Source: an uncultured Acidimicrobiia bacterium
GTDB taxonomy: Bacteria > Actinomycetota > Acidimicrobiia > IMCC26256 > CALEDW01
Length of the DNA: 6,673 nt
Assembly (NCBI GenBank): GCA_937949585.1
Contig: CALEDW010000124.1
Span: 1-6,673, forward strand
Direction of reading: 5' to 3'
Position numbers and translations under genes: made by a program. Each line of letters begins with the position of its first letter. The first letter of the stretch is position 1. A model generated the notes under the pieces. That model searched no databases and was not told the origin of the DNA. It worked only from the letters and a program-made list of their open reading frames with translations. Shown one piece after another: positions 1 through 6,673 of the stretch.

Positions 1-216
1 CGCGAGCTCATCGAGGGGGGCGTGACCGTCCGCATCGGTTCCGAGAACGAGGTGGAGGCGCTGCGCGGGTGCTCCCTCGTGCTGGCCCCCTACGGGGCGG
101 AGGGACCCGCCGCCGGCACACTCGGGGTGCTCGGGCCCACCCGCATGGACTACCGGCGGGCGGTGGCGGCGGTGGCGGCGGTCTCCGAGCGCCTCGGCGC
201 CGTCCTCTCGGCCTGA
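1..216 (+). CDS. hrcA: HrcA heat-shock repressor, C-terminal fragment (5' end outside window)
   Basis: Only the last 71 codons are present, in frame 1, ending in TGA at 214-216; the family is usually about 340 residues long. The fragment contains the typical HrcA C-terminal signatures: an R-I-G-S-E-N stretch (residues 11-16 of the fragment), C-S-L-V followed by a Y-G motif, and G-V-L-G-P-T-R-M-D-Y near the end. HrcA represses chaperone genes by binding CIRCE operators, and its C-terminal domain is where GroEL feedback is sensed in studied species. The DNA-binding domain and any upstream CIRCE element lie outside this window. dnaJ follows after two bases, which is the usual actinobacterial hrcA-dnaJ2 arrangement. 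Identity is confident; only completeness is unknown. Confidence 0.95.
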   Translation, partial: RELIEGGVTVRIGSENEVEALRGCSLVLAPYGAEGPAAGTLGVLGPTRMDYRRAVAAVAAVSERLGAVLSA

Positions 217-218
217 CG

Positions 219-1334
219 ATGCCCGACCTGTACGCCCTCCTCGGGGTTCCTCGGGACGCCGGCGACGAGGAGATCCGTCGCGCCTACCGCCGGCTGGCCC
301 GGGAGCTGCACCCGGACGCCAACCCCGACCCCGCGGCCGCGGAGCGCTTCAAGGAGGTCACCCGGGCCTACGAGGTGTTGCGCGACCCCGAGCGCCGGCG
401 CCGGTACGACGTGTTCGGAGAGGAGGATGCGGGGCCCGGCGGCGCGGCCGGTGACTTCGGGTCGTTCGGCGACGTGTTCGAGGCCTTCTTCTCGTCGGCC
501 TTCGGCGGCGCCGGGTTCGGTGGCGCCCCCTTCGGCTCCCCGACCCGCACCCGGGCCGCGGACGTGCAGGTCCGACTGGAGGTCGACCTGGCCGAGGCCG
601 CGACCGGGGTGCGCACCCAGGTGACCGTCGAGATGCCCCGGGTCTGCGCCCGTTGCGGTGGTGACGGCTGCGAGCCCGGCACCTCCCCGGCCCGCTGCGC
701 GACCTGCGGCGGGCGGGGAGAGGTCCGCCAGGTCCGCCGATCCATCCTCGGCCAGCTCGTGACCTCCGTCGGCTGCCCCACCTGCCACGGCGAGGGGACG
801 GTGATCCCCGACCCGTGCCGGGACTGCCGGGGTGAGGGACGGACGGTGGGCGAGGTCAGCCTCGAGATCGACGTGCCGCCGGGCATCGACGACGGCCAGC
901 GGTTGCGCTACGCCGGCCGGGGGCCGGCGGGACGCCGGGGCGGCCCGGCCGGCGATCTCTACGTGGAGGTGCGGGTCCGGCCCCACCCGACGCTGCGGCG
1001 CGACGGCCCCGACCTGCACACCCGGGTCCCGGTGGCCGTCACGCAGGCGATCCTGGGTGCCGAGGTGACCGTGGACACCCTCGAGGGCCCCGAAGCGGTG
1101 CGCGTGCCGCCGGGGACCCAACCCGGAACGCTGCTGCGCCTCCGGGGACGGGGTATGCCGGTGCTGCACGGCCGGGGGCGCGGTGACCTCGTGCTCGAGG
1201 TGGACGTGCAGGTGCCCTCCGGGCTGCGGCCGGAGGAGGCGGAGCTCGTGGCGCGCCTGGCCGAGCTGCGGGGCGAGACCGTCCAGCCCCCCGACCGGGG
1301 CCTGCTCGGGCGGGTGCGCGGGGCGTTCCGCTGA
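219..1334 (+). CDS. dnaJ: Class I (type A) DnaJ co-chaperone, DnaJ2-like
   Basis: This 371-residue J-protein stimulates the DnaK ATPase and hands over unfolded substrates in the cytoplasm. The J-domain covers residues 3-68 with the catalytic H-P-D at 31-33. A Gly/Phe-rich linker follows (about 75-105). The zinc-binding domain has four CxxCxGxG repeats with Cys pairs at 143/146, 160/163, 186/189 and 200/203, all intact. Two C-terminal substrate-binding beta domains follow, including the D-L-Y-V-E-V region, and the protein has the normal family length. I chose ATG 219 because the J-domain begins right after it. A longer in-frame extension upstream is only a shadow of hrcA. There is no clear Shine-Dalgarno sequence, so translation may be coupled to hrcA, which stops two bases earlier. 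The link to hrcA without dnaK or grpE marks it as the actinobacterial second copy; a dnaK-linked dnaJ1 is expected elsewhere. Confidence 0.97.
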   Translation: MPDLYALLGVPRDAGDEEIRRAYRRLARELHPDANPDPAAAERFKEVTRAYEVLRDPERRRRYDVFGEEDAGPGGAAGDFGSFGDVFEAFFSSAFGGAGFGGAPFGSPTRTRAADVQVRLEVDLAEAATGVRTQVTVEMPRVCARCGGDGCEPGTSPARCATCGGRGEVRQVRRSILGQLVTSVGCPTCHGEGTVIPDPCRDCRGEGRTVGEVSLEIDVPPGIDDGQRLRYAGRGPAGRRGGPAGDLYVEVRVRPHPTLRRDGPDLHTRVPVAVTQAILGAEVTVDTLEGPEAVRVPPGTQPGTLLRLRGRGMPVLHGRGRGDLVLEVDVQVPSGLRPEEAELVARLAELRGETVQPPDRGLLGRVRGAFR

Positions 1335-1344
1335 GGCCCCGTAC

Positions 1345-2145
1345 GTGGGTGCACCGAGCGGCTTCGCCGCCGACGACGGGGCCCCGGTGCACGTGGTGCT
1401 CCCGCCGGGGTCGGGGGTGACACCCGGCGCCGACGTGGCGCTCGACGGCGCCGAGGCCCACCACTTGGTCCGGGTGCGGCGCGTCCGGGTGGGCGAGCGG
1501 GTCACCGTCGCGGACGGGCGGGGCACCTGGTGGCCGACCGAGGTCGCCCGCCGTAGCCGCGACGCCCTGACGCTGCGGGCCTGCGGACCGCCGGTGCGGG
1601 AGCCGCAGCTGATCCCGCCGCTCACCGTCGCCTTCGCGCTCGGCACCGGCGACCAGCCGGCCCGGGTCGTGGCCGCCTGCACCGAGCTGGGTGCCGACCG
1701 GCTCCTGCCCTGGGCCGCGGCGCGCAGCGTGGTACGGCCCGAGGCCGCCCGGGCGGCGGCGCTCACCGACCGGCTGGCGCGCGTCGCCCGGGCCGCGGCC
1801 GCCCAGTCCCGCCGGGCACGGGTGCCGGTGGTGGAGTCGGTCGGGACGATCGACGACGTCGCCGCGCGCCCCGGCCTGCTGCTGGGGTCGCCCGGAGGCC
1901 CGCCCCCCGGTCCCGAACTGCGGGCCGAGGGCTCCTGGTGCCTGGTCACCGGACCGGAGGGCGGTCTCACCGACTCGGAGATCGACCGGCTCGGCAGGGC
2001 GACGCTCGTCGGTCTCGGCCCGTTCGTGCTCCGCTGCGCCACGGCCCCGGTCGCCGGCACCGCCGCGCTCGGTACGTTGCGCCGGGTCGGAGGGGCGCCG
2101 CACGGCGGGGAGATCCTCGACACGGCGGGCCGGGTCGTGCGATAG
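1345..2145 (+). CDS. rsmE: RsmE-family 16S rRNA (uracil-1498-N3) methyltransferase, divergent
   Basis: RsmE methylates N3 of U1498 in 16S rRNA, in assembled 30S subunits, using S-adenosylmethionine. From GTG 1345 the protein is 266 residues. An N-terminal PUA-like part (about 15-85, with A-H-H-L and V-A-D-G) precedes a SPOUT trefoil-knot domain (about 90-255). The knot carries T-G-P-E-G-G at 202-207 and L-G-P-F-V-L-R at 224-230, both typical in position. GTG 1345 is favoured because GAGG at 1333-1336, overlapping the dnaJ stop, sits eight bases upstream. GTG 1387 would give 252 residues, closer to the usual length, and cannot be excluded. Compared with remembered E. coli RsmE, several conserved charged residues are gone: K/R-G-D-R reads T-G-D-Q (101-104), Q-K before the E-L-G motif reads A-A (110-111), and the R-T-E-T-A motif reads R-C-A-T-A (230-234). 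Family assignment is firm; full activity is less certain. The position after dnaJ is conserved in Actinobacteria. Confidence 0.9.
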   Translation: MGAPSGFAADDGAPVHVVLPPGSGVTPGADVALDGAEAHHLVRVRRVRVGERVTVADGRGTWWPTEVARRSRDALTLRACGPPVREPQLIPPLTVAFALGTGDQPARVVAACTELGADRLLPWAAARSVVRPEAARAAALTDRLARVARAAAAQSRRARVPVVESVGTIDDVAARPGLLLGSPGGPPPGPELRAEGSWCLVTGPEGGLTDSEIDRLGRATLVGLGPFVLRCATAPVAGTAALGTLRRVGGAPHGGEILDTAGRVVR

Positions 2146-2146
2146 T
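2117..2146 (+). promoter_or_regulatory. Candidate promoter for the bldD-type gene, inside the 3' end of rsmE
   Basis: TCGACA (2117-2122, five of six matches to the sigma-70-type -35 box) is followed after 18 bases by GATAGT (2141-2146, four of six matches to the -10 box). This would start transcription near 2153 and leave a leader of roughly 43 bases before ATG 2196. A CGTG/CACG inverted pair (2136-2139 and 2147-2150) straddles the -10 box. This is inference from weak motifs; the gene could equally be read through from hrcA. Confidence 0.3.
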
Positions 2147-2162
2147 CACGCCGACCCGATGC

Positions 2163-2184
2163 GGCGAGTGGGGGGCGAGTGGGG
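2163..2184 (+). repeat. Perfect 11-bp tandem direct repeat, two copies, in the bldD leader
   Basis: The unit GGCGAGTGGGG occurs at 2163-2173 and again at 2174-2184. It lies in the 50-base gap between rsmE and the regulator gene. The second copy ends 11 bases before ATG 2196, so its G-run may also act as a distant, non-ideal ribosome binding site. The 11-base period places both copies on nearly the same DNA face, which would suit a protein operator, though this is only a suggestion. Confidence 0.6.
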
Positions 2185-2195
2185 GCGGCCAACGC

Positions 2196-2687
2196 ATGAG
2201 CGGTGTCAGCGTGGGAGAGCGGCTCCGGGCCATTCGACGTCAGAAGGGCTTGTCGCTCCACGACGTCGAGGCGCGATCGAAGCTGGAGTTCAAGGCGTCG
2301 GTGCTCGGCGCGTACGAGCGGGGGGAGCGGGCCATCTCCGTGCCGCGCCTGCTGCGCCTCGCCGAGATCTACGAGGTGCCGCCCGACCAGTTGCTCCCCC
2401 GGCCGCCCGAAGTGGAGATCAACCTCACCGAGCGCGCCGAGGGCGAGGGTGGGCTCACGATCGACCTCACCCGGCTCGGCGAGGCCGATGAGCCGGAGGC
2501 CCAGGTCCTGCGCCGCTACGCCGAGACGATCCAGCTCCAGCGCCAGGACTTCAACGGGCGGCTCCTCACCATCCGCCGCGACGACGTGCGGGTGCTGGCC
2601 GCGGTGCTCGGGTGCCGTCCCGAGGAGTTCGGCGACCGGGTCGACCGTCTGGGCCTGCGGGCCGGCCACAGCCGCCGCCCGAGCTGA
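2196..2687 (+). CDS. bldD: BldD-type XRE-family transcriptional regulator with c-di-GMP-binding signature
   Basis: The product is 163 residues, close to the 167 of Streptomyces BldD, a developmental master repressor that dimerises on cyclic-di-GMP. An N-terminal helix-turn-helix (about 7-67) includes L-R-A-I-R, G-L-S-L-H, Y-E-R-G-E-R-A-I-S-V and ends in V-P-P-D-Q-L-L-P; the same motifs, slightly varied, are in BldD as I remember it. After a short acidic linker, the C-terminal domain (about 87-150) has L-x-R-Y-A-x-T-I-Q-x-Q-R. It then has R116-Q-D118 followed after eight residues by R127-R-D-D130, which fits the published RXD-X8-RXXD c-di-GMP signature. ATG 2196 is the only sensible start in this frame, because upstream codons overlap rsmE without a start. 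Placement between rsmE and phoH is not something I associate with Streptomyces bldD. I infer c-di-GMP control of gene expression; the targets are unknown. A paralogous BldD-like regulator rather than the true orthologue is possible. Confidence 0.88.
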   Translation: MSGVSVGERLRAIRRQKGLSLHDVEARSKLEFKASVLGAYERGERAISVPRLLRLAEIYEVPPDQLLPRPPEVEINLTERAEGEGGLTIDLTRLGEADEPEAQVLRRYAETIQLQRQDFNGRLLTIRRDDVRVLAAVLGCRPEEFGDRVDRLGLRAGHSRRPS

Positions 2688-2724
2688 ACTGCGACCCGTC
2701 GGCGCCGCCGGCCGGGGCGGGCGG

Positions 2725-2730
2725 TAGGCT
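2725..2730 (+). promoter_or_regulatory. Candidate -10 element (TAGGCT) giving a near-leaderless phoH transcript
   Basis: TAGGCT fits the TANNNT form of actinobacterial -10 boxes and ends nine bases before GTG 2740. A transcript starting seven to ten bases downstream would begin at or next to that GTG. No convincing -35 box is visible, which is common for such promoters. It lies in the 52-base gap after the bldD-type gene. Confidence 0.3.
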
Positions 2731-2739
2731 GTGGGCGCC

Positions 2740-3693
2740 GTGTCCACCCCCGTCCAGATCAAGGTGCTGGTCCCCGGCAACCACCTGATGGTGGACCTGC
2801 TGGGCCAGCGGGACGAGTTCCTGCGGCTCATCGAGGCGTCGTTCCCGGTGGGGATCGTCGTGCGGGGCAACGAGATCACCATCACCGGCGCACCGGAGGA
2901 CTCGGAACGGGTGGGCCGGCTCTTCGAGGAGCTGGTGGTGCTGCTCGAGCACGGGCACCGTCTCGACGCCGACGGGCTGGGGCGGGCGATCGAGATGCTG
3001 GAGGCCGACGAGCGGCCCACCGACGTGCTGAACACCGAGGTCGTACGCGGCCGGCGGTCGGTGCGGGCCCGGACCGCGGGCCAGAAGCGCTACGTCGACG
3101 CGGTGCGCTCCCACACGGTGACCTTCGCGATCGGTCCTGCCGGCACCGGCAAGAGCTACCTCGCGGTCGCGCTGGCCGTGCAGGCGCTGCAGGCCAAGGA
3201 GGTCCACCGGATCATCCTCACCCGTCCGGCGGTGGAGGCGGGTGAGCGGCTCGGGTTCCTGCCCGGGGACCTGTTGGCCAAGGTGGACCCGTACCTGCGC
3301 CCCCTCTACGACGCGCTGTACGACATGCTCGAGCCCGATGCCGTGAGCCGCCTCATGGACCGGGGCGTGATCGAGGTCGCCCCGCTCGCCTTCATGCGGG
3401 GACGCACGTTGAACGAGTCGTTCATCATCCTCGACGAGGCGCAGAACACCACCTTCGAGCAGATGAAGATGTTCCTGACCCGGATCGGGTTCGGGTCGCG
3501 GGTCGTGGTGACCGGCGACGTGACCCAGATCGACCTGTCCGACGGTCCCCAGCGATCGGGACTGCTCTCGGTGCGGGACGTCCTCGGGGACGTCGACGGC
3601 GTGGCGTTCGTGGAACTGTCCAGCCGCGACGTGGTGCGGGCCCGGATCGTGCAGGACATCGTCGACGCCTACCAGCGCTCCGGGCCGCGATGA
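2740..3693 (+). CDS. phoH: PhoH-family ATPase (PhoH1/PhoL type)
   Basis: The 317-residue protein is a cytoplasmic nucleotide-binding ATPase of the PhoH family, whose members are linked to RNA metabolism and often neighbour ybeY. An N-terminal KH-like region (about 1-85, with V-R-G-N-E-I-T-I) leads into the ATPase domain. The Walker A motif G-P-A-G-T-G-K-S is at 132-139 and Walker B with I-L-D-E-A-Q-N is around 230-236. Other family hallmarks are L-T-R-P-A-V-E-A-G-E-x-L-G-F-L-P-G-D, then V-T-G-D-x-T-Q-I-D-L, and S-S-R-D-V-V-R near the C terminus. All key residues appear intact. The start is uncertain: GTG 2740 is chosen because a TAGGCT box lies at leaderless distance and its N-terminus looks natural, while GTG 2731, in the same frame, would add three residues. 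Neither has a good Shine-Dalgarno sequence. The stop codon overlaps the ybeY start, implying coupled translation. Confidence 0.95.
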   Translation: MSTPVQIKVLVPGNHLMVDLLGQRDEFLRLIEASFPVGIVVRGNEITITGAPEDSERVGRLFEELVVLLEHGHRLDADGLGRAIEMLEADERPTDVLNTEVVRGRRSVRARTAGQKRYVDAVRSHTVTFAIGPAGTGKSYLAVALAVQALQAKEVHRIILTRPAVEAGERLGFLPGDLLAKVDPYLRPLYDALYDMLEPDAVSRLMDRGVIEVAPLAFMRGRTLNESFIILDEAQNTTFEQMKMFLTRIGFGSRVVVTGDVTQIDLSDGPQRSGLLSVRDVLGDVDGVAFVELSSRDVVRARIVQDIVDAYQRSGPR

Positions 3694-4205
3694 CCATCGA
3701 CGTGTTCGGGGCGGACGAGCAGGCGACGCTTGAGGTCGACCTTCCCCGCTGGGTCGGGCTGGCCCGCTTCGTGCTGGAGGCCGAGCAGGTCCGCGGTGAC
3801 GTGGAGCTGTCGCTCATCTTCGTCGACCCGCCCACGATGGCCGACCTCAACCGCCGGTTCCTCGACGAGGACGGCCCCACCGACGTGCTGGCCTTCCCGA
3901 TGGACGACGACGTCACGGTGGCCGGGCGCCAACCCGACCAGGGAGGGCGGGGGCCGGGAGCGCCGGCGGAAGCGACCGAACCGCCCCAGCTCATCGGCGA
4001 CGTGGTGGTGTGCCCGGCGGTCGCCGCCGCCCAGGCCGCGGTCGCCGGCCGGACGCTGGACGACGAGCTGGCGCTGCTGGTCGTGCACGGCGTGCTGCAC
4101 CTCCTGCGCTACGACCACGAGGCCCCCGACGACGAGGCCGCGATGCGGGCCCGGGAACAGGAGCTGCTCCGGGCGTTCCGCACCGGCGCCGGGGGGTCTG
4201 GGTGA
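3690..4205 (+). CDS. ybeY: YbeY endoribonuclease / 16S rRNA maturation factor
   Basis: YbeY is a zinc-dependent endoribonuclease linked to 16S rRNA 3'-end processing and 70S quality control. The 171-residue protein keeps the metal-binding pattern H133-xxx-H137-xxxxx-H143 in a V-H-G-V-L-H-L-L-R-Y-D-H context. It also has the conserved T-D-V-L-A-F-P at 64-70 and I-G-D-V-V at 102-106. Two oddities are visible. Gly of the usual L-L-G-Y-D-H is Arg here. A hydrophilic Pro/Gly-rich insert of about 24 residues (about 76-99) lies between T-D-V-L-A-F-P and the L-I-G-D strand. ATG 3690 overlaps the phoH stop as ATGA, so translational coupling is likely and this start is well supported. The order phoH-ybeY is conserved across many bacteria, and both probably act in RNA or ribosome quality control with Era downstream. 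Confidence 0.95.
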   Translation: MTIDVFGADEQATLEVDLPRWVGLARFVLEAEQVRGDVELSLIFVDPPTMADLNRRFLDEDGPTDVLAFPMDDDVTVAGRQPDQGGRGPGAPAEATEPPQLIGDVVVCPAVAAAQAAVAGRTLDDELALLVVHGVLHLLRYDHEAPDDEAAMRAREQELLRAFRTGAGGSG

Positions 4206-4248
4206 GCGCCCGGCGCCGCCCTCCACCTCGACCGGATCGGAGCGCCCG

Positions 4249-5540
4249 GTGAACGGCGGCGACTGGGTGCTGTTGACGATCGTCGCCGGCTGCTTCGTGG
4301 CCTCCGCGTTGCTCGCGCTGGCCGAGACCGCGTTCACGAAGATGAACCGGATCCGGGCCCTGGCCCTGGCCGAGGACGGCGACCGGCGGGCGGCGCGGCT
4401 GGCCCGCCTGCTCGAGCACCCCGAGCGCACCATCAACGCCATCCTGCTGGCGGTCCTGGTGTTCCAGTTCACCGCGGCGACCCTGGCCGGGGTGCTCCTG
4501 CAGCCCTTCGGTGCGGCCGCCATCGCCGCCGGGACGGTGGGGCAGGTCGTCGTCTTCTTCGTGTTCGCCGAGGTGATCCCCAAGACCTTCTCGATCCAGC
4601 ACACCGACCGTGCCGCGCTGGCCGTCACCCCGCTGCTCGGGGCCCTCACCCGCTTCCCGCCGCTCCGGGTGACCTCGCGGGGCCTCATCGGGCTCGCCAA
4701 CGTCATCCTGCCCGGGAAGGGGCTGCGCCAAGGGCCGTTCGTCTCGGAGGAAGAGATCCGCACGATGGCCGACGTGGCCGCCGAGGAGGCGTCGATCGAA
4801 CGGGAGGAGCGCCGCCTCATCCACTCGATCTTCGAGTTCGGCGACACCCTCGTGCGGGAGGTGATGCGTCCCCGACCCGACATCGTCTGGGTGGAGGTCA
4901 CCCAGACGATCGATGCCGCCCTCGACGTGGCGATCAGCGCCGGGTACTCCCGCCTGCCGGCCTGCGAGGGGGGGACCGACAACGTCGTGGGGCTGGTGTT
5001 CCTCAAAGACCTCGCCCGGCGCTCGCGGGCCGGTCACGGCGAGGATCCCGTGCGCACGGCGTTGCGGCCGGCGGTGTTCGTGCCCGAGACGAAGCGGGTG
5101 GCGGAGCTGCTGCGGGAGATGCAGACCCGCCAGTTCCACATGGCGATCGTCGTCGACGAGTACGGGGACACCGCCGGTCTCGTCACCCTCGAGGACCTGC
5201 TCGAGGAGATCGTGGGCGAGATCGCCGACGAGTACGACGTCGAGCGCCCGCCGCTCGAGCACCTGCCCGACGGGGGGTTGCGGGTGGCGGGCTCGCTGTC
5301 GATCAACGATCTCAACGACGAGCTGGGTGTGGACCTGCCGCACGAGGAGTGGGACACCGTCGGCGGGCTTGTGTTCACCCTCCTCGGGCACGTGCCGGCG
5401 GAGGGGGAGACCGTCACCTTCCAGGGGTTCGAGCTCGCCACCGAGCGGGTCGTCGGGCGCCGGATCGCCTCGGTGCTCATCCACCGGGTGGTCGACGGCG
5501 AGGCGCGCGACGGCCTGACGCCGGCGCCCGTCCCGTCCCC

Positions 5541-5544
<4 letters not shown>
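4249..5544 (+). CDS. CNNM (DUF21)-CBS-CorC_HlyC membrane protein, hemolysin C/magnesium-efflux family
   Basis: This 431-residue membrane protein belongs to the CNNM/CorC family, whose characterised members are tied to Mg2+ (and sometimes Co2+) efflux; the old name hemolysin is misleading. The N-terminal DUF21 domain has predicted membrane segments at about 6-29, 64-84, 88-107 and 122-139, with A-E-T-A (25-28) and A-E-V-I-P-K-T (107-113). A cytosolic linker E-E-E-I-R-T-M precedes two CBS domains (about 200-325), beginning around V-M-R-P-R and containing V-D-E-Y-G-D-T-A-G at 302-310. A CorC_HlyC domain follows (about 338-418). The C-terminal tail is short and Pro-rich. GTG 4249 is the only plausible start: upstream codons in this frame have none, and GGAG at 4239-4242 is six bases before it. 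A CBS membrane protein also sits between ybeY and era in Mycobacterium. The stop overlaps the era start. Confidence 0.93.
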
Positions 5545-6521
<977 letters not shown>

Positions 6522-6530
6522 CGCCGCGGT

Positions 6531-6561
6531 TTGCCCGGCCGAAGCACGTCCCGGATAGCAT
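6531..6561 (+). promoter_or_regulatory. Candidate promoter downstream of era, reading rightward
   Basis: TTGCCC (6531-6536) and TAGCAT (6556-6561, TANNNT form) are separated by 19 bases, somewhat longer than ideal. The stretch around 6554-6592 is visibly more A/T-rich than its surroundings, as promoter regions in GC-rich genomes often are. It would drive a gene starting at or beyond the right edge. No gene start is convincing inside the window. Confidence 0.35.
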
Positions 6562-6573
6562 CGCTCGAAAGTT

Positions 6574-6595
6574 CCATCGTTGTCAGCAACGACGG
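6574..6595 (+). other. Short inverted repeat (possible operator or RNA hairpin)
   Basis: TCGTTG (6577-6582) and CAACGA (6587-6592) form a perfect 6-bp inverted repeat around the loop TCAG. After one A/C mismatch the flanks CC (6574-6575) and GG (6594-6595) also pair. It lies about 13 bases after the TAGCAT box, so it could be an operator or leader hairpin for the next gene. There is no T-run after it, so it is not a classic terminator. Confidence 0.45.
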
Positions 6596-6615
6596 CCATC
6601 ACCGGCGACCGGAGC

Positions 6616-6659
6616 GTCCGGCGGCCCCGCCCGACGGCGGTCGGGGAAGCCCGCCGGAC
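6616..6659 (+). terminator. Long GC-rich hairpin after era, possible terminator without a U-tract
   Basis: GTCCGGCGG (6616-6624) is perfectly complementary to CCGCCGGAC (6651-6659). Inside it, CCCCG (6625-6629) pairs with CGGGG (6642-6646), and CCG (6631-6633) pairs with CGG (6638-6640) around the loop ACGG. A C/T mismatch (6630/6641) and a four-base bulge AAGC (6647-6650) interrupt the stem. The fold is about 17 pairs and should be very stable. No T-run follows, so intrinsic termination is uncertain. The right arm lies within the 24-bp tandem repeat, so the structure may be a by-product of that repeat. Confidence 0.4.
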
Positions 6660-6673
6660 GGCGGTCGGGGAAG
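6626..6673 (+). repeat. 24-bp tandem repeat, two copies, running to the window edge
   Basis: Copy 1 is 6626-6649 and copy 2 is 6650-6673. They differ at one position (C at 6632, G at 6656). The shared 17-base core GACGGCGGTCGGGGAAG is at 6633-6649 and 6657-6673. The second copy ends exactly at the last base, so more copies may follow outside. A period of 24 is a multiple of three, so it could encode an eight-residue protein repeat, but no reading frame with a convincing start is visible here. Confidence 0.85.

Noticed and set aside
1691..2491. Open frame on the + strand spanning the end of rsmE and the start of the bldD-type gene
   Set aside because: It is out of frame with two well-supported genes and its product is Arg/Pro-rich noise.
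150..3035. Very long open frame of 961 codons on the - strand
   Set aside because: It runs opposite to hrcA, dnaJ, rsmE and the bldD-type gene, which all have clear family motifs. Its translation is low-complexity Arg/Pro/Ala/Ser with no recognisable domain, as expected from antisense of GC-rich genes.
3669..5484. Two long overlapping open frames on the - strand (3669-5006 and 3991-5484)
   Set aside because: They are antisense to ybeY and the CNNM/CBS gene and show only mirror-image composition, with no domain or ribosome binding site.
6580..6673. Possible TTG-started gene reading to the right edge through the 24-bp repeat
   Set aside because: The start is a rare TTG with no ribosome binding site, the 31 visible codons match no family I know, and other frames are also open. 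It cannot be told apart from chance in GC-rich DNA.

Overview
The window is very GC-rich. It carries eight genes, all on the + strand and tightly packed. Gene order and protein types point to an actinobacterium (Actinomycetota): an hrcA end followed directly by a dnaJ2-type dnaJ, then rsmE, phoH, ybeY, a CNNM/CorC-type membrane protein and era. Mycobacterium has the same core order. Actinobacterial signs include GTG starts, a TKxD G4 motif in Era, and a BldD-type regulator. The exact class cannot be fixed from the sequence; a deep-branching class such as Acidimicrobiia is my guess.

Layout: 1-216 is the C-terminal end of HrcA, the heat-shock repressor. 219-1334 is a complete class I DnaJ. 1345-2145 is an RsmE-family rRNA methyltransferase that has lost several conserved charged residues. 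2196-2687 is a BldD-type regulator carrying the published cyclic-di-GMP signature RXD-X8-RXXD; a candidate promoter and an 11-bp tandem repeat lie just upstream. 2740-3693 is phoH. 3690-4205 is ybeY, overlapping phoH by four bases. 4249-5544 is a CNNM/CBS/CorC_HlyC membrane protein. 5541-6521 is era, again with a four-base overlap, and with an acidic Asp-Glu run encoded by a hexanucleotide microsatellite inside its KH domain. 6522-6673 is non-coding as far as I can see. It holds a promoter-like pair, a short palindrome, a long GC hairpin and two copies of a 24-bp tandem repeat that run exactly to the window edge.

How the genes fit together: RsmE, YbeY and Era all act on 16S rRNA or 30S maturation, PhoH is a nucleotide-binding ATPase that commonly travels with YbeY, and HrcA and DnaJ belong to protein quality control. 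The block therefore reads as a ribosome-maturation and stress operon. The unexpected member is the BldD-type regulator, which would place a probable c-di-GMP sensor inside this housekeeping cluster. I saw no wholly unknown system. The most interesting points are the BldD gene, the Era microsatellite, the divergent RsmE and the repeat/hairpin structure at the right edge.
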